Source of the DNA: Saxidomus purpurata
Lineage: Eukaryota; Mollusca; Bivalvia; Venerida; Veneridae
Assembly: GCA_022818135.1 (NCBI GenBank)
Contig: JAFMSR010000009.1
Span: forward strand, 22,289,159-22,353,158
Direction of reading: 5' to 3'
Length of the DNA: 64,000 nt
Shown piece by piece: positions 57,441-64,000 of this stretch. Within the stretch, counting starts at the first letter, position 1. Each line of letters begins with the position of its first letter. A program made the position numbers and the translations under genes. The notes under the pieces were generated by a model, which was not told the DNA's origin, ran no database searches, and saw only the letters and a list, made by a program, of their open reading frames with translations.

Positions 57441-58566
57441 TCAAGTGCTCAGCATGGGCTATTGTGATTGCTTGATGTCCGTCGTCTGTCTCTGTTCACA
57501 CTTAACTCCTGTGTATGCAATTAAGGCTACATTTTCTACTGGATCTTCATGAAAATTGGTCAGAATAACTTTCGTCACCACATCTAGGTCAAGTTTGGAA
57601 TATGTGTACAATCGCTTGTCAAAAGCTAGATAACCAGGTCAAATCATAGGAAAACACTGTGTGTGAAAAAAGGCTACATTATTATTGGTTCTTTCTGAAA
57701 CTTTGTCAGAATCAGTGTTTTGAATAATTTTAGGTCAAAATATGGGTCAGCTCGGGTCAAAACTAGGTTACCATGTAAAATCGTAGGAAAACTTTGTGAA
57801 TGCAATAGAGGCTGCATCTTTTCATTAGATCTTCTTTACACTTTATCAGAATCAGTGTTTTGAATTATTATAGGTCAAGTTTAAATATGGGTCATCACGG
57901 GTAAAAAGTACGTCACCAGATCAAATTACAGGAATACATTGTGTATGTAACAGAGACTGCATTTGTCAAAATTAGGTACAGGTCTTGATGAAGTCTCGGT
58001 CGTGTTTGAAAATGGACCAACTCAGGTTAAAAACTAGGTCACTCGGTCAAATGCTAGAAAAAATGCGTCTGTATTTGTCTCCGACTCTTCATGAAACTTG
58101 GTAAGAATAATTATCGTGATAGAATCTACATTGATTTCGAATTTACGTCATCTCAAGACAAAAACTTGGTCACTGTGTTAACTCTCAGGAGAGCTGCTTT
58201 TTCATTAGATCTTTATGAATCATGGTAATAATGATTGTATTGATGTAGTCTCGTTCAAGGTCTAATATGGGTCATATGGAATGAAAATTAGGTGATCTGC
58301 TCAAATCTCAGAAAAATCGTGTTTATGCAATAGAGACAGCAGTTCTCATTTGGATCTTTATGAAACCTGGTCTGAATGATTGCTTGATCTAAATGATTGC
58401 TTCGTGAAGTCTAAGTGGAATTCGAATACAGGCTATCATGGGTTAAAAACTGATTCACCAGTTCAAATCTTAGAAAAACCTTGTTTTGACATTTTGACCT
58501 AGTTTTTGTCCTTTAGATCAATGGTACCTCAGGTGAGCAATATCGGGCCATCCGGGCCCTCTTGAT
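57440..58566 (+). mobile_element. Hairpin-ended family, full but diverged copy
   Basis: It starts TCAAGTGCTCAGCATGGGCT (57441) with leader TTGATGTCCGTCGTCTGTC. The core is of the same ~145-bp type as 55787-57063 but much more diverged. It ends TCAGGTGAGCAATATCGGGC..CGGGCCCTCTTG (58529-58563). Confidence 0.65.
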
Positions 58567-59165
58567 ACAACAACTTCCGCTAGTTTAGATTTTCAAAAAT
58601 CGTCTGAAGGCTTGCACAGCAAACGTGAGTTACCTGACCGTGTATATGGAAATTCCAAATCTATTATAAAGGACTTAAATAGCAATATGCAGTAATACAA
58701 ACAAGAAAAACCGTGATTCAAAGTGTCATAGCGAGCCCACAAACAAAACTGACATGCAAATATTTTTGAAATTGGTGATGGTTGATGTCGAGGTATGGTC
58801 CCAAAAGAATTCAAGGAGACCAAGCTTAACTTATACCTTAAGCAAATACCTATTCGGAGTAGATCTGATATCAAGTATAATATGTTGTAAAGCAAACTTA
58901 AGGTATTCAGCCCATAACGGTCAATTTTTCAGTTGTTATTTTCATTAACGATATCCTTTCAATGATTCATATTCAAATTTAAAAGAAATTTACCGTCTAA
59001 ATAAAAAGATATATGGAATTTTATACCCCTAGCCTCGTCTTGTAAATAACTAACTGAACGGCATACCAGAAAGAATAATTTGTCAATATTCAGTTACCAT
59101 TATATAACAATTTAACATAATTTTGGTGATAAAGTATTCAGTATACACTGTAGATATACAGTAAC
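58567..59165. other. No gene or element recognised
   Basis: AT-rich. The overlapping open frames on both strands at 58593-58948 have no motif. Confidence 0.45.
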
Positions 59166-59178
59166 AACACATTCACTT

Positions 59179-59394
59179 ATGAGCCCAAATGATAGTGATG
59201 TAGATATGTTTAAAAAGGTTTTATTAATGAGGCATCCATTCCACTCTGATAAATTTTGTCTTTATACTAATCCTGATATAATGGCAAAAACTGATGAACT
59301 TTTCCGTCTAGATTTTCAAATAACCAGATCTAAAATCAGCCATTGTCCTTACTATTTTCACATGAATGAAGATATTTATGATTATTTGCCGTAA
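59179..59394 (+). CDS. Small open frame, 71 codons, unknown
   Basis: It runs from ATG (59179) to TAA and reads MSPNDSDVDMFKKVLLMRH.. then ..DELFRLDFQITRSKIS.. to ..EDIYDYLP. The composition looks protein-like, with mixed charge and few low-complexity runs, but no family was recognised. The start context is weak and no splice sites are obvious. It could be a retroelement fragment or chance. Confidence 0.2.
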   Translation: MSPNDSDVDMFKKVLLMRHPFHSDKFCLYTNPDIMAKTDELFRLDFQITRSKISHCPYYFHMNEDIYDYLP

Positions 59395-59409
59395 AACATT
59401 TAAAAATGG

Positions 59410-59545
59410 TTAAAAGCTGAAAAGGGTAAGTGAAACAGAAGAAAATAACTTTAAAAACTTGGGTTCGGATTGGATTTAAACTCCACTCGTAATAGTACAA
59501 CGCAGACGCCTTACCCAACTACACTTCGAAGACCAAATATTCGAT
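59410..59545 (-). mobile_element. tRNA-like SINE fragment
   Basis: On the minus strand TCGAAGTGTAGTTGGGTAAG (A-box region, about 59509-59528) is followed by TACGAGTGGAGTTTAAATCC (B-box region, about 59470-59490) and an AT-rich tail with TTTTAACC..CAGCTTTT. It is closely related to 10745-10870. Confidence 0.6.
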
Positions 59546-59809
59546 CTAGTGCTGAAGTCTCCATGCATCTTTTACTTACCAAGTATTAAATATAGCGGGT
59601 CCGCAGTGACAAAAAGTAAATGTCTGCAAAGTGCTGATGTTTGCAAATATTGTTACGTCAGTTAATAAATATAACGAATGATTTTTTTTTTTCACGAGAA
59701 ATGTGTGGACTTTTATACTGCTTACCTCACTTCTCTTTTGACCATTTTGGCAAAGATTCTATAAAAAACAGTCAACAATCTGTATTTCAACGAGTAGGAA
59801 GTTCCTAGT

Positions 59810-60110
59810 CCCGATGCCCCGTTTATCTCAACAGCGCCTTGAAGTTAGCCCCGTAGCTCTTAGTTACTTCGCTGCCTGCTGAAGTCAAGTTACCCCGCAG
59901 CACAGTGAAGTATGCTTCATAACACCAACTAAACCCGTGCACCGTGACATTAGCCACGTAGCATCTAGATACCCCACAGTCAAGTGAAGTTAGCCCCTTA
60001 GTACTTAGTTACACAACAGCCCCTTGAATTTAGCCCTGTAGCATCTGGTTACCCCGCAACCCCGCGAAGTTAGATTATCCTGCAGCCGAGTGACAAGTAC
60101 TGATGGCTCC
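59810..60110. repeat. ~40-bp minisatellite
   Basis: GAAGTTAGCCCCGTAGC-type units recur at about 59842, 59947, 59987, 60027 and 60066, with an intervening TTACCCCGCAGC phrase. Moderately diverged and GC-richer than the flanks. Confidence 0.7.
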
Positions 60111-60234
60111 GTATCATCCAGTATCAATGCAGCCCAGGCTACATAGTTTCTATAAGTATCATCTCCACTGCTATCAATATAGTACGTGTTACACGGCTTC
60201 TTTGTGTATATCGAGTATACCTGCAGTCACATGA

Positions 60235-60520
60235 ACTCAACTTAACTGCTCCCTAGCTTTCAGATCACCAGTTTGTGTCCAAGCATCCACATAAACTTAG
60301 CCCCTTTCCATCTTGTAGGTCCATGTCCCCTGCTTTTTACACAGTATTTATTACACTGCTCCCTAGCTTTCAGACCAACTCTTTGTGTCCACGCGTTAAC
60401 GAGAACTGAGCTCCGTGTCATCCAGTAGCACTTTAGAGTTGGTTCCACCGTTCCCAACCTCACGGACTCACTACCGTGTCCTCTGGTATCAAAACAATAC
60501 TTGTTTCACTGGTCCCTGGC
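60235..60520. repeat. ~110-bp tandem duplication
   Basis: CTGCTCCCTAGCTTTCAGA occurs at 60247 and 60356, followed both times by a TTTGTGTCCA phrase. A third, diverged copy (CTGGTCCCTGGCGTTCAGA) is at about 60509. Confidence 0.6.
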
Positions 60521-60529
60521 GTTCAGAAC

Positions 60530-61236
60530 GCCCGTTAATTTGATAGCAGGCGATGTATTTCGCGCGAGTTAAATGGGCGAAAATTATTGTTGTTTTGAGC
60601 ACAGATTTTGATTTAAACTTCGAGAGTATATATTCGGAGAAAAGTGTACAATACGTCATCATTTTTATAGAATGGCTGGTATTTGTCATCCTGGTGTTTA
60701 GGGATATCTAAATGTAAGTGTAATGATTTCCTCTTTTATCTAAACCTAATTAATCTATATCATCTCGTATTGCCATTTAAATCAGATTATTACTAGTATT
60801 CATAACCGCTTCGTTCAACATTATTTTAAATTTAGCTCCACAATAAAGCCTATATTTTTCAGAAGTTTGATACTTACACCATACATCCCAACGAAATACA
60901 AAACCTTCCGAAGGTCAACCGATTCAAGCAACACCTTCAGTACTTTGATCAATTCAATTTAATCCAAGAGGCATAACCTTAGTCATGACAGTAGTCATGG
61001 TAACGAAAGTAGTATTGAAATTAAAACAACAATTTAAATGCGTAAGGATAGTCCTTTAGCAATTTATTTAGAAACAATCAAGTGCACGTTACATAGTAAA
61101 ACACCCTTAAACTTCGAAGCGTCTATTCAAAGATCTGATACGATGTAAACAAACCACTTGCTAAGTATGTTAAACGTTTATGGTAAGGGTACATGACAAC
61201 CCTTTGAAAATCTCACGAATTGATTATTCTGCGAAC
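60530..61236. other. No gene or element recognised
   Basis: AT-rich with no terminal repeats, tRNA-like boxes or exon signals. Confidence 0.45.
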
Positions 61237-61540
61237 GTTATTATATATAGTCAGTTTTGCTTTTGATGGCGCGCAAGTTTTGAATTTTATTGTATATAGT
61301 CAGTTTTGCTATTAATGGCATGCAAGATTTGAACTTTCTTGTATAGTCAGTTTTGCTTTTGATGGTACGCAAGTTTTGAACTTTATTGTATATAGTCAGT
61401 TTTGCTTTTGATGGCAGGCAAGTTTTGAACTTCACTGTATAGTCAGTTTAGCTTTTGATGGCATGCAAGTTTTGAACTTTATTGTATAAAGTCAGTTTTG
61501 CTTTTGATGGCATGCAAGTTTTGAACTTTACTGTATAGTT
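61237..61540. repeat. 47-49-bp minisatellite
   Basis: Six tandem copies of AGTCAGTTTTGCTTTTGATG..GCAAGTTTTGAAC. TCAGTTTTGC-type starts lie at 61251, 61300, 61347, 61396, 61443 and 61492, so the period alternates 49, 47, 49, 47, 49. Confidence 0.9.
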
Positions 61541-61799
61541 AATACATGTAATTTTGTCAAGAGTGCATTTGCAATGTTTAAAGAGTATTTTAAAGATACT
61601 AGCTGGGTGTCATGGATGACAAAATTATATGACAAATTATGTACTAAGTAACACTATTCAACCTATAAATGGAGGCACATCCTAATTATGCCGCACTTCA
61701 ACTAAATGGGGGTATATGTGCTTTACACTTTTCTACAATCACCGGTAACATCAATATTTTCAAGCAATCCTCAGGGTTTTTCTGCAGATTGTTTATGTT

Positions 61800-62505
61800 C
61801 AGATTAATTGTATGATTTTTTTATTCAAAAAGTCAAAGGTCAATATCACAGCAACCTAAAATGACAAAAATGTTTTCATTTAATAACTTAAGAACATATA
61901 GACCCAGGCTCCTTAGGTAGGTTGCTTGTGATAGGTCATTAGATCAAGTCATAGAAAAACTACTGGTCAGTTGTTTGACTTTTGTTTTCCGCTTAATAAC
62001 TACAGAAGGCTTTAAGCAAGGTTTCAAATCTGGTAGGACATTGGCTATGGACAGTATTACAAACAGTGTTGTGTTTCAGGTTAATGAGTTATTGGTCAAG
62101 GTCATAGTGACCCTGCATTTTTACCCATTTCTGCAAAATAACTAAAATTCTATTGTGAACGTTATCTGGCCTGTATTTGTTAGAGTTATTGGGCTCTTAT
62201 TTAACGGCACTTGTTTACTCTGTGCATGATATGTTTTAAGCAAATGTATCCAAAAGATGAGAAAATTGGTATGGGTATGGTATCTTGGCTGGTTTTGATC
62301 TTTGGTCTTATCAGACTTGAAATGACAAATGATGTGCGAAAGACCAGACATTTAGCAATGATGACCACACCTTGATGCCCAGTGGCTGCTTTAGCAACCA
62401 GTGACTTTCCATAGCAATCAGTGACGTAGCAACTACTGACTCTGTTTTGCAACATGTGAAATCCTTAGGTAAGGGTGAGCGATTTAGGGCCATGATGGCC
62501 TTCTT
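61800..62505 (+). mobile_element. Hairpin-ended family, 3' part with AGCAACC core
   Basis: Monomer phrases (AAAGGTCAATATCACAG, TTGGTCAAGGTCATAGTGACC) lead into CAGTGGCTGCTTTAGCAACC and three AGCAACC-type units (62379-62450). It ends GGTGAGCGATTTAGGGCCAT..ATGGCCTTCTT (62476-62505), where GGGCCAT/ATGGCC forms the 3' hairpin. Confidence 0.6.
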
Positions 62506-63780
62506 AAATAAGAGTTGTATTAATTCAGAAAACCTGTAAAAAGGTCAGACAAAGGAAACAGTTGCAAATGTATTTCATATTTTAAAAAAATGTATAGTAA
62601 ACTGTATCACTATAAATAAACCTTAGGTTCGATGTAAATATGTAAATACTTGAAAACTACCTATTTTGCTAGATAATTGTAAATATTTTGACATTGCTTA
62701 GAATGTGTATTATCGAAACAATAAAGTTTGTGAATACTTGTAAATTTGAAGTAAGACATGCTAGAAGAGTTGTATAGTTGCATCTATAACAAAGTGATTG
62801 TTTAACCTAATGAGGTAAATGGTGATGAACAACTATTTAAATTTTCTTCAGTTTTGGATGTATAGAGACAGAATACATGTAGATGTACATGGGTTATTAT
62901 TGATACTTATGTATTTGTTTTCTGTAAATAGCTTATTCCAGAGATATTTTTACCGTACGGGTATAACAATGTTGTGCAATGAATTCTTAAATGAGTGATG
63001 AGATTTTATTTATTTTCATTTGTTTATTTCACTTCATTGTGATGTCTTGGTTATAACATTGTATTTTGTATCTTTATTTGAAGTTTTATTGTGTTAAATC
63101 GCATTCCTTTTACTTAGTAGAACATGTAATAAGAAGTATATGAGTGACAATAAAACATGTAGAGAGTAGAGTATTTTCTATATGTTGAGAAACATTAACT
63201 TCCATAATTATACAAGAGACAATTTTGTTAAAAAATAAACACATGAACAATTGGAAGGCGCTGTGGGAAAAATCAATTATAAGTTATGTTTTATGTATGG
63301 AATGAAACTAATTTTCTTTTGTCAAAAGGCTGGGATGCTTAAGACATTTTTAAAGTGTTTCGAAATTCTAAAAGAGTAGATTGCTATCCAAATAAAAATT
63401 CCATGGTTATTGTTACTTATATTCTAAAAGTATAAATACATGTTTGCTATATTTGCTTTCAATTAAGTTAAGGTATATGTTTATTGTAAAATGTGTGCCA
63501 ATATGTGTGTGTAATATCTTAATGATACCTGTAATTACAATGACAATTACAATGTCAAAATAAGTTTAATAAGACATGTTTAACACATGTTTTAGTAAAC
63601 AATTGTATGTATTGTATAAATGGAATAATGTATATTGCAAAAATAAATATATTTTGGAAAGTTTTATTTTGTCATCATGTCAACAAAGCTGTCTTAAAAT
63701 TTGTTGTATTAGTAATAAATCCGGTACACTAGAGGGGAAGATAAGTTTATGATCCACCTGTCTCTAGAAGACTGTACAAA
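62506..63780. other. No gene or element recognised
   Basis: Strongly AT-rich. AATAAA words occur (for example 62720 and 63642), but no open frame longer than chance precedes them. Confidence 0.45.
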
Positions 63781-64000
63781 TGTGTCTCCCCCCCCCCCAT
63801 GCCCCAACCCCCCACCAAATTGGGAGAAGTTTTAGTTGTTACCATGGATGTCTGTCTGTCTGTCCATCGTTAATAATTTCTTTTTAAAAACTGTAGAACT
63901 GTTGGTCCTTCAATAGGTTTTACAGTCATGACCCATGAAAGTTTCCTATCGTTTGGGGGTTTAATGGTCAAAGATCAAAATGACAGTGACATGTAATGTA
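63780..64000 (+). mobile_element. Start of an interspersed repeat, cut by the window edge
   Basis: A C tract (63789-63799) is followed by CCCCAACCCCCCACC, GTTACCATGGATGTC and the leader GTCTGTCTGTCTGTCCATC (63850-63869). Monomer-like sequence then runs off the window end. Confidence 0.45.

Overview
This is AT-rich eukaryotic DNA with large introns, almost certainly from a bivalve mollusc. The inference rests on three things: a NACHT-domain (NLR-like) protein of the kind expanded in bivalves, tRNA-derived SINEs, and dense families of interspersed elements with tandem-repeat cores and CCGTCTGTC-type leaders. Species cannot be named from the sequence. There is no bacterial or organellar content, no rRNA gene, no CRISPR array and no convincing functional tRNA gene.

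The one gene that can be recognised lies on the + strand. Exon A (3622-4702) encodes a coiled-coil stalk made of near-identical 33-residue repeats. Exon B (5983-6051) encodes 23 residues. Exon C (28950-31555) encodes a NACHT NTPase with Walker A, Walker B and a winged-helix region. All junctions are phase 1, so A, B and C splice in frame across a 22.9-kb intron; a 27-nt microexon at 14464-14490 would also fit. Just upstream of exon C, a 25-nt exon with an ATG (28791-28815) splices in the same phase and could give a short isoform without the stalk. Exon C carries a single in-frame TGA (29687-29689) between the NACHT core and the C-terminal half, so the allele is either broken, truncated or mis-sequenced.

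Three weaker exon candidates lie downstream (34335-34459, 35301-35376, 37641-37727). Their product was not recognised.

The rest is mobile and repetitive DNA. 1-1276 is a decayed LINE on the minus strand. 4.8-5.7 kb holds nested fold-back elements. 9.1-9.4 kb is a SINE with an exact 13-bp target duplication. 14.5-18 kb is a ~172-bp monomer array interrupted by another element and by a decayed LINE with reverse transcriptase and RNase H remnants. 21.7 and 25.5 kb are further SINEs. 32-43 kb and 49-62 kb are dominated by one modular element family: a 5' hairpin near GCTCAC..GTGAGC, variable tandem-repeat cores, and a 3' GGTGAGCGATATAGGG hairpin end. 41.8-42.5 kb is a DNA transposon with perfect 26-bp inverted ends nested in one of them. 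43.6-44.1 kb is a second inverted-repeat element enclosing a tRNA-like sequence. 44.3-47.4 kb is a ~233-bp satellite that runs into a 500-base assembly gap (47360-47859).
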